Origin: Shinella sp. SUS2
GTDB taxonomy: Bacteria; Pseudomonadota; Alphaproteobacteria; Rhizobiales; Rhizobiaceae
Reading direction: 5' to 3'
DNA: 64,000 bases
NCBI RefSeq assembly: GCF_001262505.1
Contig: NZ_KQ410725.1
Span: 1 to 64,000 of the forward strand
Positions 14,932 through 27,139 of this stretch are shown one piece after another. The notes under the pieces are model-generated. The model did no database searches and was not told the origin of the DNA. It worked only from the letters and a program-made list of their open reading frames with translations. Both the position numbers and the translations under genes were made by a program. How positions within the stretch are numbered: the stretch's first letter is position 1; each line of letters begins with the position of its first letter.

Positions 14932-15747
14932 TCAATCGACGAAGGCGCGTTCGATGACGAATTCGCCGGGTTTGTTGTTAGCGCCTTCGATCAGGCCAGC
15001 CTCTTCCAGGAGCACCTTGGTTTCCTTCAGCATGGCCGACGAGCCGCAGATCATGCCACGATCGACCGCCGGGTCGAAATGCGGCACGCCGAGATCGGCG
15101 AACATCTTGCCGTTGCGGATGAGGTCGGTGATGCGGCCCTGGAACGGATAGTCCTCACGGGTCACCGTCGCATAATGGCGCAGCTTGTTGCCGACGACTT
15201 CCGCAAGGAACTCGTGGTTACGGATCTCTTCGACGAGGTCGAAACCGTATTTCAGTTCCGCAACCTCGCGGCAGGTATGCGTCAGGATGACCTCGTCGAA
15301 TTTCTCGTAGGTTTCCGGATCGCGAATGAGGCTGGCGAAGGGCGCGATGCCCGTGCCGGTCGAGAACATGTAGAGCCGCTTGCCCGGCGTCAGCGCGTCG
15401 AGCACCAGCGTGCCGGTCGGCTTCTTGCGCATCAGCACCGTGTCGCCCGGCTTGATCTGCTGGAGATGGGAGGTCAGCGGGCCGTCCGGCACCTTGATCG
15501 AGAAGAACTCCAGCTCCTCGTCCCAGGACGGGCTGGCGATCGAATAGGCGCGATAGACCGGCTTGTCGCCGACCATCAGGCCGATCATGGCGAATTCGCC
15601 GGAACGGAAGCGGAAGCTTTCCGGGCGCGTCATGCGAAAGCGGAACAGACGGTCCGTATAGTGCTGCACGCTCGTCACCGTCTCGGCGAAAACGCCGGCG
15701 GGAATGGCGGAGGCCACAAAATCTTCGGTCTTGGCAGGTGCGTTCAT
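14932..15747 (-). CDS. fpr: Ferredoxin--NADP+ reductase (271 aa)
   Basis: A flavoenzyme exchanging electrons between NADPH and ferredoxin/flavodoxin in the cytoplasm. The FAD domain has RAYSIASPSWDEELEFFSIKVPDGPLTS, with the RxYS FAD motif. The NADP domain has MFSTGTGIAPFASLIRDP and THTCREVAELKY, then a conserved C-terminal VIERAFVD. Length fits the bacterial subclass of about 255-275 residues. The ribosome site is weak. It is downstream of and codirectional with the sulfite-reductase operon (211-bp gap containing an unlinked hairpin at 15885-15904), so functional coupling through reduced ferredoxin is plausible while co-transcription is uncertain. Confidence 0.93.
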   Translation of the reverse strand: MNAPAKTEDFVASAIPAGVFAETVTSVQHYTDRLFRFRMTRPESFRFRSGEFAMIGLMVGDKPVYRAYSIASPSWDEELEFFSIKVPDGPLTSHLQQIKPGDTVLMRKKPTGTLVLDALTPGKRLYMFSTGTGIAPFASLIRDPETYEKFDEVILTHTCREVAELKYGFDLVEEIRNHEFLAEVVGNKLRHYATVTREDYPFQGRITDLIRNGKMFADLGVPHFDPAVDRGMICGSSAMLKETKVLLEEAGLIEGANNKPGEFVIERAFVD

Positions 15748-15958
15748 TTCGGGATCGGTCCTGGCTTCGCGTCGAGAAAATTTGACGATAGGCAGATATT
15801 ACATCCTGAGCAGCAAAGGAAGGTATTCCGTTCCAATGCGCTGATTGGCCGCGCAATAGTTTGCCGCTCATGTCGTTTTTGCGCAAGGCCGGCCGTCCGG
15901 CCTTGATCTCGCGCAAAGCTGCCACGAAATTGCGGCTATTCGCCGGCCGGCGCCCGCA

Positions 15959-16459
15959 TCAGGCCCGGCGGCGCCAGCTGTAGGAACCCGCGTCCCCGGA
16001 CGGACGCGCAGTCGGCTGATAGTGGTTGTCGATGCCCGGCAGACGGTTTTCCGCAAGCCGCTTCAGCGCCGTCGCATTGGTGACGGCGAAGCTGTCGATA
16101 CCACAGCGCAGCATCAGCGGGATCTGGTCGATCAGCACGTCGCCCACCGCCCTCACCTCGCCCTTGAAGCCGAGGCGCGCGCGCAGCAGCGAGGCATGGC
16201 TGAAGGCCCGCCCGTCGTTGAAGGCCGGAAAAGCGACTGCGACCAGCCCGATGCGGTCGAGATGACCCTCGAGCTTGCGCACGTCATCCGCCGGATTGAT
16301 CAGCACGCCGAGGCCGACCTCGTCCGTCTCCGAGACCTTCGCGAGGAAATCGCCGAGGCCGAGGATCGCCTTCTCGTTCGAGCCGGCCTTGGTCTCTTCA
16401 GTTTCGACCACCCAGGGATCGTCGGTCACGAAGCCGGTTTCGTTCCAGATTTTCGTCAT
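15959..16459 (-). CDS. DUF934 protein of the sulfite-reductase operon (166 aa)
   Basis: The protein matches the DUF934 family that accompanies assimilatory sulfite/nitrite reductase genes in Proteobacteria. Recognisable parts are the GLGVLINPADDV stretch, the VAFPAFNDGRAFSHASLLRARLGF motif and the VGDVLIDQIPLMLRCGIDSF motif. No enzyme activity has been established to my knowledge; a role in delivering electrons or stabilising the reductase is presumed. The ATG at 16459 follows GAGGAG by about 7 bases; an adjacent GTG lies at 16462. The start is 11 bp after the reductase stop. Confidence 0.85.
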   Translation of the reverse strand: MTKIWNETGFVTDDPWVVETEETKAGSNEKAILGLGDFLAKVSETDEVGLGVLINPADDVRKLEGHLDRIGLVAVAFPAFNDGRAFSHASLLRARLGFKGEVRAVGDVLIDQIPLMLRCGIDSFAVTNATALKRLAENRLPGIDNHYQPTARPSGDAGSYSWRRRA

Positions 16460-16470
16460 CACCGGTCTCC

Positions 16471-18144
<1,674 letters not shown>

Positions 18145-18153
18145 AGGCGTTCC

Positions 18154-18471
18154 TCAGGCGGCCGAAGCGGCCGTCGCAGTCAAGCCGGCATAGCCGGCGG
18201 CATAGGGAATGGTCGGGCCGGCGGCACGGATGCGCTCGCGCATGCGCAGCGGCCGCAGCACGCCGTCGATCTCTTCGACATCGACGACATTCACGTCAAC
18301 CACCTTGTTGTCGGCGAAGGCCTGCTTGCCGGTCGCTTCCAGCGCGTCGACGGCCTCCTTGTGGCGCGCGACGAAGGCAGCCTGGAGCTGCTCGTTCCAG
18401 GTGCCGCTCGCATCCAGCCAGACGGAAATACCGTCGGAAAGGCGGTTGGCTGTCAGAACCTTGTCGGCCAT
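18154..18471 (-). CDS. DUF2849 protein (105 aa)
   Basis: A small protein typical of the alphaproteobacterial cysG-DUF2849-cysI operon. It begins MADKVLTANRLSDGISVWLD and contains an acidic VVDVNVVDVEEIDGVLRP strand-rich core. The C-terminal tail is Ala-rich. No catalytic residues are evident; an accessory role for the reductase is presumed from gene order. The ATG at 18471 follows GGGAG by about 6 bases and starts one base after the cysG stop. The longer frame to 18552 overlaps cysG and is rejected. Confidence 0.85.
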   Translation of the reverse strand: MADKVLTANRLSDGISVWLDASGTWNEQLQAAFVARHKEAVDALEATGKQAFADNKVVDVNVVDVEEIDGVLRPLRMRERIRAAGPTIPYAAGYAGLTATAASAA

Positions 18472-18472
18472 G

Positions 18473-19912
<1,440 letters not shown>

Positions 19913-20109
19913 GGTGTGGTCCGGTTGAAGTCTGCGCACTATCGCGAAAAATGGCCACAAACAAAAGAAACAGAAATTCCAATGGCTCCGGGGGCGCGTA
20001 TTGTTTTGCTCGCACCTCCCGCATTTTGAGCATAAGTCACCGGCCACCCTTGCCTGCCCACCGCACCGGCCGCTATGGAGGCACTGTCACGCCAACGGGG
20101 ATTCCCATC

Positions 20110-20697
<588 letters not shown>

Positions 20698-20705
20698 GAA
20701 CCGCG

Positions 20706-21539
20706 ATGGAACCGAGCCGCGACATCGAACGCCTGATCGAGATCATGGCGGCCCTGCGCCAGCCTGAGACAGGCTGCCCCTGGGACGTCGTCCAGACCTT
20801 CGAGACGATCAAGCCCTATACGATCGAGGAGGCGTACGAGGTCGCCGACGCCATCGAGCGGAACGACATGGGCGACCTGTGCGAGGAGCTGGGCGACCTC
20901 CTCCTTCAGGTGGTCTTCCATGCCCGCATGGCAGAGGAGCGCAGCGAATTCGACTTCGGCAACGTCGTCGAAGCCGTCACGCGCAAGATGATCCGCCGCC
21001 ATCCGCATGTCTTCGCCCGCTCGGACGCGGACACGCCCGAAGCGGTGAAGCTGCAGTGGGATGCGATCAAGCAGGCGGAGAAGCGGGAGCGCAAGGAGCG
21101 CCGGGCCAGACGCGGCCTGCCGGACGACCCGCTCCGCGGCCATCTCGGCTCCGTGCAACGTTCGTTCCCCGCCCTTGTCGAGGCGCTGAAGCTTCAGGAA
21201 CGCGCCGCCAAGGTGGGCTTCGACTGGTCCGAACCGGCGCCGATCCTCGACAAGATCGAGGAAGAGGTCGACGAACTGCGGGAAGCGCTGCGGAACGATG
21301 ACAAGAAGGCCGTCGCCGACGAACTCGGCGACCTCATCTTCGCGCTGGTCAATATCGGCCGTCATGTCGGCGCCGATCCGGAAATGGCGCTGCGCGGCAC
21401 GAACACGAAGTTCCGCAACCGCTTCTCGCATATCGAGGACAACCTTGCTGCCAACGGCGAAAGCCTCGAAGCGGCGACGCTGGAGCGGATGGAAGAGTTG
21501 TGGCAGGCGGCAAAGCGGATCGAGCGGCAGTTGACGTAA
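20706..21539 (+). CDS. mazG: Nucleoside triphosphate pyrophosphohydrolase MazG (277 aa)
   Basis: It hydrolyses (d)NTPs to NMPs plus pyrophosphate, sanitising the nucleotide pool. Two MazG repeats are visible. The first (about 8-120) has CPWDVVQTFETIKPYTIEEAYE and EELGDLLLQVVFHARMAEE, the EExxD metal site. The second (about 165-260) has EEEVDELREAL and DELGDLIFALVNIGRHVG. Length matches E. coli MazG. It lies directly after the deaminase gene. A RIME-like repeat follows the stop. Confidence 0.95.
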   Translation: MEPSRDIERLIEIMAALRQPETGCPWDVVQTFETIKPYTIEEAYEVADAIERNDMGDLCEELGDLLLQVVFHARMAEERSEFDFGNVVEAVTRKMIRRHPHVFARSDADTPEAVKLQWDAIKQAEKRERKERRARRGLPDDPLRGHLGSVQRSFPALVEALKLQERAAKVGFDWSEPAPILDKIEEEVDELREALRNDDKKAVADELGDLIFALVNIGRHVGADPEMALRGTNTKFRNRFSHIEDNLAANGESLEAATLERMEELWQAAKRIERQLT

Positions 21540-21550
21540 GGGGCTGAAAG

Positions 21551-21711
21551 GCCCCTCATCCGCCTGCCGGCACCTTCTCCCCGCAAGCGGGGCGAAGGGG
21601 CAGGATGCAAGGCCTTCTCTTCATCCGGGACGTTTCGGTTTTTAGGAAACCGGTGCGACACCCCCTTCTCCCCGCCTGCGGGGAGAAGGTCGCGGCAGCG
21701 GGATGAGGGGC
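21551..21711. repeat. RIME-like palindromic intergenic repeat, inverted pair
   Basis: Two 50-bp units in opposite orientation (21551-21601 and 21661-21711) flank a 59-bp spacer. Each unit reads CCCCTCATCC, then GC-rich sequence, ACCTTCTCCCCGC and an internal GGGG-GAAGGGG arm. This matches the Rhizobium-specific intergenic mosaic elements. It fills the gap between the convergent mazG and hflX genes and may act as a terminator or mRNA stabiliser. A related pair is at 45728. Confidence 0.8.
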
Positions 21712-21727
21712 ACTCAGCCCGGCGCCC

Positions 21728-23050
21728 TCAGCGCTCCCAGTCCTCGACCACTCTCTTGCCGCCAATGCCGAGCCGGCGGTCGAGTTCGGCAGCTTCCGTT
21801 TCGGTCAGCCGCAGTTCCAGCCGTACATTGCCGTCTTCCAGGTCCTCGCGCGCATCGACGATCGAATGATCGTAGACCCAGGGCAGAAGCTGAAGCTGCG
21901 TGACCGGCAGGATGACGTCGCGATCGACCAGCACGCCGGAAAGCCGCTGGTTGATCTCGGAAAGCAGCTTGTCGACGCCCTCGCCGGAGATGGCGGAGAC
22001 GGCAATGACGGTCGGCTGGCTCTCGGCTTTCTGCACCAGCGCCTCGCGCGCTTCGGGCTCCAGCCGGTCGATCTTGTTCCAGACCTCGAGGATGCGCTCC
22101 GCCCCGTCCTTCTCGTCGATACCGAGATCGGCGAGGATGCGCAGCACGTCCGAGGACTGCGCGCCGTTGTCGGGATCGGACATGTCGCGCACATGGAGAA
22201 TCAAATCCGCCTCCAGCACCTCTTCCAGCGTCGCGCGAAAGGCGGCGACGAGGTGGGTCGGCAGGTCCGAGATGAAGCCCACGGTGTCGGAAAGGATAAC
22301 GGTGCGGCCCTGCGGCAGCTTCATGCGGCGCAGCGTCGGGTCGAGCGTGGCGAAGAGCATGTCTTCCGCCAGAACCCCTGCCCCGGTGATGCGGTTGAAC
22401 AGCGTCGACTTTCCGGCGTTGGTATAGCCGACGAGCGCGACGATCGGATGCGGCACCTTCTTGCGCTTGGAACGGTGCAGCTGGCGGGTGCGGCGCACCT
22501 GCTCCAGCTCGCGCTCCAGCTTGACGATCTTGTCCTGCAGCAGCCGGCGGTCGGCCTCTATCTGGGTTTCGCCCGGACCGCCCATGAAGCCGGCGCCACC
22601 GCGCTGGCGTTCAAGGTGGGTCCAGCTGCGGACCAAGCGGCCCTTCTGGTAGTTGAGATGGGCAAGCTCGACCTGCAGCGTGCCTTCCTTGGTGGAGGCG
22701 CGCCGGCCGAAGATTTCGAGGATGAGGCCGGTGCGGTCGATGACCTTGGCACCCCATTCCTTTTCGAGATTACGCTGCTGTACCGGGGTCAGCGGGTGAT
22801 CGACGATGACGAGACCGGCATCGTGTTCATCGAGCAACGCCTTGATCTCCGCGATCTTGCCGGTGCCGAGCAGCGTACCGGGCTTCGGCTGGCTGACGGG
22901 CACTACGGCAGAGGAAGCGATGGTCAGGTCGATAGCCCGGGCAAGGCCGACGGCCTCTTCCAGCCGCGCCTCGTCGGACCGCATGGTCACGGTCGGATCC
23001 GGTTTTCCACGTGCTGCCTTGAGGACCGGCACGATGACGACGGCGCGCAT
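21728..23050 (-). CDS. hflX: GTPase HflX (440 aa or longer)
   Basis: A ribosome-associated GTPase. The N-terminal nucleotide-independent domain has KPGTLLGTGKIAEI and GGAGFMGGPGETQIEADRR; the G domain has GYTNAGKSTLFN (G1), DTVGFISDLP (G3) and NKIDR (G4). The ATG at 23050 has only a GGGA upstream, and the frame stays open to the hfq stop. That extra sequence (…SIVPEAEKHRDD) resembles the family N terminus but contains no ATG, GTG or TTG. A CTG overlapping the hfq stop (23131) could be the real start. It closes the ntr-trkA-dat-hfq-hflX block. Confidence 0.93.
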   Translation of the reverse strand: MRAVVIVPVLKAARGKPDPTVTMRSDEARLEEAVGLARAIDLTIASSAVVPVSQPKPGTLLGTGKIAEIKALLDEHDAGLVIVDHPLTPVQQRNLEKEWGAKVIDRTGLILEIFGRRASTKEGTLQVELAHLNYQKGRLVRSWTHLERQRGGAGFMGGPGETQIEADRRLLQDKIVKLERELEQVRRTRQLHRSKRKKVPHPIVALVGYTNAGKSTLFNRITGAGVLAEDMLFATLDPTLRRMKLPQGRTVILSDTVGFISDLPTHLVAAFRATLEEVLEADLILHVRDMSDPDNGAQSSDVLRILADLGIDEKDGAERILEVWNKIDRLEPEAREALVQKAESQPTVIAVSAISGEGVDKLLSEINQRLSGVLVDRDVILPVTQLQLLPWVYDHSIVDAREDLEDGNVRLELRLTETEAAELDRRLGIGGKRVVEDWER

Positions 23051-23127
23051 ATCGTCCCGGTGCTTTTCAGCCTCCGGAACGATGGAATCCTTGCTTGTAT
23101 CGGATTTCTTAATGGTCTTGGGTCCTG

Positions 23128-23370
23128 TCAGGAGCCGCTTTCCTCGGTCTCGAACATCTGCAACGGCTGGCCGGGCATGATGGTCGAGATCGCGTGCTTG
23201 TACACGAGCTGCGAGTGACCGTCGCGACGGAGCAGCACGCAGAAGTTGTCGAAGGAAGTGACAACCCCGGTCAGCTTGACCCCGTTGATGAGAAAGATCG
23301 TCAGGGAAATCTTTTGCTTGCGAACGGTATTAAGAAAAAGATCCTGCAGGTTCTGAGAACGTTCCGCCAT
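23128..23370 (-). CDS. hfq: RNA chaperone Hfq (80 aa)
   Basis: A hexameric Sm-fold protein that pairs small RNAs with mRNAs. The Sm1 motif ([28 protein letters not shown]) and Sm2 motif with YKHAIST are intact. The distal- and proximal-face residues typical of rhizobial Hfq are present, and the C-terminal tail is short. It is upstream of hflX, as in most proteobacteria. The start ATG is at the conserved [14 protein letters not shown]. Confidence 0.97.
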   Translation of the reverse strand: MAERSQNLQDLFLNTVRKQKISLTIFLINGVKLTGVVTSFDNFCVLLRRDGHSQLVYKHAISTIMPGQPLQMFETEESGS

Positions 23371-23466
23371 CGCGCCGCTTCTTTCTGATTGCCGGCCCTT
23401 GAGACCGGTTGACTAAAATAAATGTCCCCAGGCCCGACACGACGTGACGGACCGCCGATTTTGGTA

Positions 23467-24330
23467 TCAAATCGCGGTCTTCTCCGCAACGGCGAAAAAG
23501 GCCTCGCGGATTTTCTGTGCGGTCATGCCGGGATGGCCGTTGGCGATCGTACGCCCGTCGATCGAAACGACCGGCAGACAGATGGTGGTCGCCCCGGTTA
23601 CGAACACTTCCCGCGCGTCCAGCATCTCCGCCACGGAAAAGCGGCGCTCTTCGACGGCAAGGCCCAGCTTTTCAGCGACATCCATCAGCGTCGTGCGGGT
23701 AATGCCCTTGAGGATGCCGTGGTCGGCCGGCCGCGTGACCAGCGTACCGGCCCGGTTGACGATCCAGAGATTCGTCGCGCCGCCCTCCGTCACATGGCCC
23801 TCCGCATCCACAAAAATCGCTTCCTGCGCGCCGGCCTCCTTCGCCTGCTGGCGAGCCAGCACATTCGGCAGCAGGCCGACGGTCTTGATGTCCACCCGCC
23901 CCCAGCGATTGTCGGCCACCGTGGCAGCCTTGATGCCCGAGGCGTATTTGGCAGCGTTCACCGCCGGATCCAGGCTTTTTGCCGTGACGACCAGCGTCGG
24001 GCGCACCTCTGGCGCCGGAAAGACATGATCCCGCTTCGCGACGCCGCGCGTCACCTGGAGATAGACCATGCCGTTCGTCACCAGATTGCGCCGCAACACC
24101 TGCCGCAGGATGCCGGTCAGCGCCGCGCGCGGCATCGGCTGGCGAATACGGATTTCCGCCAGCGACCGGTCGAGCCGGTCGAGATGGCGGCCGAGATCGA
24201 CGATAAAACCCTGCTGGATCTGGCAGACCTCATAGACCGCATCGGCAAAGACGAAACCGCGGTCCAGGATATGCACCGCCGCATCGGCATGGCGGACATA
24301 TCGGCCGTTGACATAGGCGATGCGCGGCAT
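23467..24330 (-). CDS. dat: D-amino acid aminotransferase (287 aa)
   Basis: A PLP class-IV aminotransferase interconverting D-alanine and D-glutamate with their keto acids. Visible are RGFVFADAVYEV near the N terminus, YLQVTRGVAKRDH, DIKTVGLLPNVLARQQAKEAGAQEAIFVD with the PLP-binding Lys in DIKT, and EGGATNLWIV. The start at 24330 (MPRIAYVNGRY) has a GGGAA site; the longer frame to 24474 overlaps trkA. D-amino acids made here would feed peptidoglycan. Its place between trkA and hfq is conserved in rhizobia. A branched-chain-type substrate range cannot be excluded from sequence. Confidence 0.9.
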   Translation of the reverse strand: MPRIAYVNGRYVRHADAAVHILDRGFVFADAVYEVCQIQQGFIVDLGRHLDRLDRSLAEIRIRQPMPRAALTGILRQVLRRNLVTNGMVYLQVTRGVAKRDHVFPAPEVRPTLVVTAKSLDPAVNAAKYASGIKAATVADNRWGRVDIKTVGLLPNVLARQQAKEAGAQEAIFVDAEGHVTEGGATNLWIVNRAGTLVTRPADHGILKGITRTTLMDVAEKLGLAVEERRFSVAEMLDAREVFVTGATTICLPVVSIDGRTIANGHPGMTAQKIREAFFAVAEKTAI

Positions 24331-24367
24331 GGATGTTCCCGTTATAGGCGTTTGCGGATGCAAACGC

Positions 24368-25744
24368 TCAGAAATACTGGATGCTGACCCGGAAAAGCTG
24401 CTCGACATGGCGCACGGCCGCAGCGGCCGCGAACAGCACGACGCGATCCTTCGCCTTGATCTTGGTGTTGCCATCCGGCCGGATCACCGTCTTGTCGCGA
24501 TAGATCGCGCCGATGCGGATACCGGGCGGCAGTTCGATCTCGCGCAGCGGCTTGCCGACGAGCGGCGAGGTCTCCAGCGCTTCGGCCTCGATCACCTCGG
24601 CAGACCCCTTCTGCACCGCATAGACCGAGCGGATACGCCCCTTGCGGACGTGCTGGAGGATGCCCGATATCGTTACTGCACGCGGATTGATGTGCGCATC
24701 GATGCCGAGCGTCTTGGTAAAATCCTGATACATCGGGTCGTTGATCAGGACGAGGTTCTGCTTGCAGCCGAGGCGCTTGGCCATCACGCTGCCGAGAATG
24801 TTGATCTGGTCGTTGTTGGTCAGCGCAACGATCAGGTCCGCATCCTGGATATCCGCCTGCAGCAGCATCTTCTGGTCGAGCGCCGAACCGTGCAGCACGA
24901 CGGCGTTGCGCAGCTTGTCGGCAATGACGACCGCCCGCTCGCGGTCGCTCTCGATGATCTTCAACCGCGTCTTCGACTGATAGTCCTCGATCGCCTTGGC
25001 GACGAAATAGCCGATATTGCCGCCGCCGGCGATGACGATACGCGCCGCCTCCTGCTCCTCGTGACCGAACAGCGCCAGCGTGCGCCGGACGTGCTCCTTG
25101 TCGCAGACCACATAGGCAAGGTCGCCCGAATGCAGCTGGTCGGAGGAATTCGGCACGAACAGCTTGCCATTGGAGAAGATGCCGGTGACGGTGGCGTTGA
25201 GATCCGGGAAAAGCTCGCTGAGCTGCTTCAGCGGGGTCTCGACGACCGGGCAATCCTCCATGCATTCGATCGCCACCATGACGATGCGGTCGTCGGCAAA
25301 GCGCACGACATCAGTCGCGCCCGGGAAGGAGATGCGCCGCAGCACCATCTTGCCGACCTCGATTTCCGGCGAGATGGTGACGTCGATCGGCATGTCGTCG
25401 CGCGAATAGAGATCGGAATACTCGGGCGCAAGGTAGCTCTGTGAGCGGATACGCGCGATCTTCGTCGGCACGTTGAACAGGGAATGCGCCACCTGACAGG
25501 CGACCATGTTGATCTCGTCGAACAGCGTGACGGCGATCAGCATGTCCGCCTGGTCCGCGCCGGCCTTGGCCAGCACTTCCGGATGCGCGCCGTGACCGAC
25601 GACGCCGCTGACGTCGAGCGTTTCCGTTATGGCCGATATCAGCGAGGGCTGCGTGTCGATCACCGAAACGTCGTTGCCCTCTTCCGAGAGCCGTTCCGCA
25701 ATACCGTAGCCGACGCGCCCGGCGCCGCAGATGATGACCTTCAT
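24368..25744 (-). CDS. trkA: Trk system potassium uptake regulatory protein TrkA (458 aa)
   Basis: A peripheral membrane regulator of Trk/Ktr K+ channels that binds NAD(H). Two RCK units are visible. The first begins MKVIICGAGRVGYGIAERLSEEGNDVSVID, the second IVIAGGGNIGYFVAKAI at about residue 235, each followed by a TrkA-C domain. Length is standard. The ATG at 25744 has GAGGGA 9 bases upstream; a TTG two codons earlier is less likely. It follows ntrX by 30 bp. The membrane partner TrkH is not in the window. Confidence 0.95.
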   Translation of the reverse strand: MKVIICGAGRVGYGIAERLSEEGNDVSVIDTQPSLISAITETLDVSGVVGHGAHPEVLAKAGADQADMLIAVTLFDEINMVACQVAHSLFNVPTKIARIRSQSYLAPEYSDLYSRDDMPIDVTISPEIEVGKMVLRRISFPGATDVVRFADDRIVMVAIECMEDCPVVETPLKQLSELFPDLNATVTGIFSNGKLFVPNSSDQLHSGDLAYVVCDKEHVRRTLALFGHEEQEAARIVIAGGGNIGYFVAKAIEDYQSKTRLKIIESDRERAVVIADKLRNAVVLHGSALDQKMLLQADIQDADLIVALTNNDQINILGSVMAKRLGCKQNLVLINDPMYQDFTKTLGIDAHINPRAVTISGILQHVRKGRIRSVYAVQKGSAEVIEAEALETSPLVGKPLREIELPPGIRIGAIYRDKTVIRPDGNTKIKAKDRVVLFAAAAAVRHVEQLFRVSIQYF

Positions 25745-25774
25745 GCCCAAGAATCCCTCAAGTCGCTTGGCGCC

Positions 25775-27139
25775 TTATACGCCAAGCGACTTCAGTTTGC
25801 GATGGAGCGCGGAGCGTTCCATGCCGACGAATTCCGCCGTACGGGAAATGTTGCCGCCAAAACGGTTGATCTGGGCGATGAGATAGTCCCGCTCGAACAT
25901 TTCGCGCGCCTCGCGCAGCGGCAGCGTCATGATGTGCTGGTCGCCCTGCGTGGAAATCTTCGGCAGCATGTCGCCCACTTCCGTCGGCAGCATGTCGGCG
26001 GTGATCGGTGTATCCGGACCGTCGCTGCGCGCGAGAATCATCAGCCGCTCGATATTGTTCCGGAGCTGGCGGATGTTGCCGGGCCAGTCGTGCGCCTGGA
26101 GCACCGCCAGCGCGTCGTCGCCGATCTTGCGGGCGCGGATACCCGCCTGCTCGCTGATCTGGCGCATGAACATGTCGACGAGGAAGGGAATGTCCTCGCG
26201 CCGTTCGGCAAGCGGCGGCACGCGCACGGGCACGACGGCAAGCCGGTGGTAGAGGTCTTCCCGGAAACCGCCTTCGGCGATCAGGCTTTCGAGATTGTAG
26301 GCGGTGGAGGAGATGATGCGCACATCCACCTTCACCCGCTTCGAACCGCCGACGCGCTCGAACTGCTGATCCACGAGCACGCGAAGGATCTTGTTCTGCG
26401 TCTCGCGCGGCATCTCGCCGATCTCGTCGAGATAGAGGATACCGCCATGCGCCTCCTCAAGCGCCCCTGTCCTGCGCGGTTGGCCGGGTGTGCCCTCGGT
26501 GCCGAACAGCGCGATCTCCATGCGCTCGGGCGTGATCGCCGCCGCGTTGAGCACGACGAACGGCCCGCTCGCCCGGCTCGACTTGCGATGAATCATGCGC
26601 GCCACCAGCTCCTTGCCGGAGCCGGAGGGGCCGAGAATCATGATTCGGCTGTTGGTCGGCGAGACCTTTTCGATGTTCTGGCGCAGCTGGGAGACGGCGA
26701 CCGAAGTGCCGATCAGCTCAACCGGGTCGCCGGAGCGCTTCTTCAGCTCCGTCACCTCACGGCGCAGCTTGGAGTTCTCCAGCGCCCGTTCGGCGATCAG
26801 GATCAGCCGGTCCGCCTTGAACGGTTTCTCGATGAAATCATAGGCGCCGCGGCGGATCGCCGAGACGGCCGTCTCGATATTGCCGTGGCCCGAAATCATC
26901 ACGACCGGCAGGTCCGGATGGCGGCTCTTGATCTCGTCGAGCAGCGCGAGGCCGTCGAGCTTGCTGCCCTGCATCCAGATATCGAGGAAGACGAGGCGCG
27001 GCACGCGGTCGCTGATCGCGGCCAGCGCGCTGTCGCTGTCATAGGCCGTGCGCGTCTCGTGCCCTTCGTCCGAAAGAATGCCGGAAACGATCTCGCGGAT
27101 GTCCTCTTCGTCATCCACCACAAGAATATCAGACGCCAT
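25775..27139 (-). CDS. ntrX: Nitrogen-regulation response regulator NtrX (454 aa)
   Basis: A receiver domain (about 1-120) has phospho-acceptor Asp53 in VFLDIWM. An AAA+ domain (about 145-370) follows with Walker A GPSGSGKE and Walker B YLDEIGEM. The sigma-54 contact loop GAFTGA is absent (EGTPGQPRRTGAL instead), as known for NtrX. The C-terminal Fis-type HTH (about 415-454) ends FVGMERSALHRKLKSLGV. It partners NtrY; the two genes overlap by 11 bp. NtrX is linked to nitrogen, redox and cell-cycle control in alphaproteobacteria. Confidence 0.95.
   Translation of the reverse strand: MASDILVVDDEEDIREIVSGILSDEGHETRTAYDSDSALAAISDRVPRLVFLDIWMQGSKLDGLALLDEIKSRHPDLPVVMISGHGNIETAVSAIRRGAYDFIEKPFKADRLILIAERALENSKLRREVTELKKRSGDPVELIGTSVAVSQLRQNIEKVSPTNSRIMILGPSGSGKELVARMIHRKSSRASGPFVVLNAAAITPERMEIALFGTEGTPGQPRRTGALEEAHGGILYLDEIGEMPRETQNKILRVLVDQQFERVGGSKRVKVDVRIISSTAYNLESLIAEGGFREDLYHRLAVVPVRVPPLAERREDIPFLVDMFMRQISEQAGIRARKIGDDALAVLQAHDWPGNIRQLRNNIERLMILARSDGPDTPITADMLPTEVGDMLPKISTQGDQHIMTLPLREAREMFERDYLIAQINRFGGNISRTAEFVGMERSALHRKLKSLGV

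Noticed and set aside
15885..15904. AAGGCCGG-4-CCGGCCTT hairpin as terminator of the sulfite-reductase operon
   Set aside because: No T-run follows on either strand at a useful distance; it may be a simple dyad, so not listed as a terminator.
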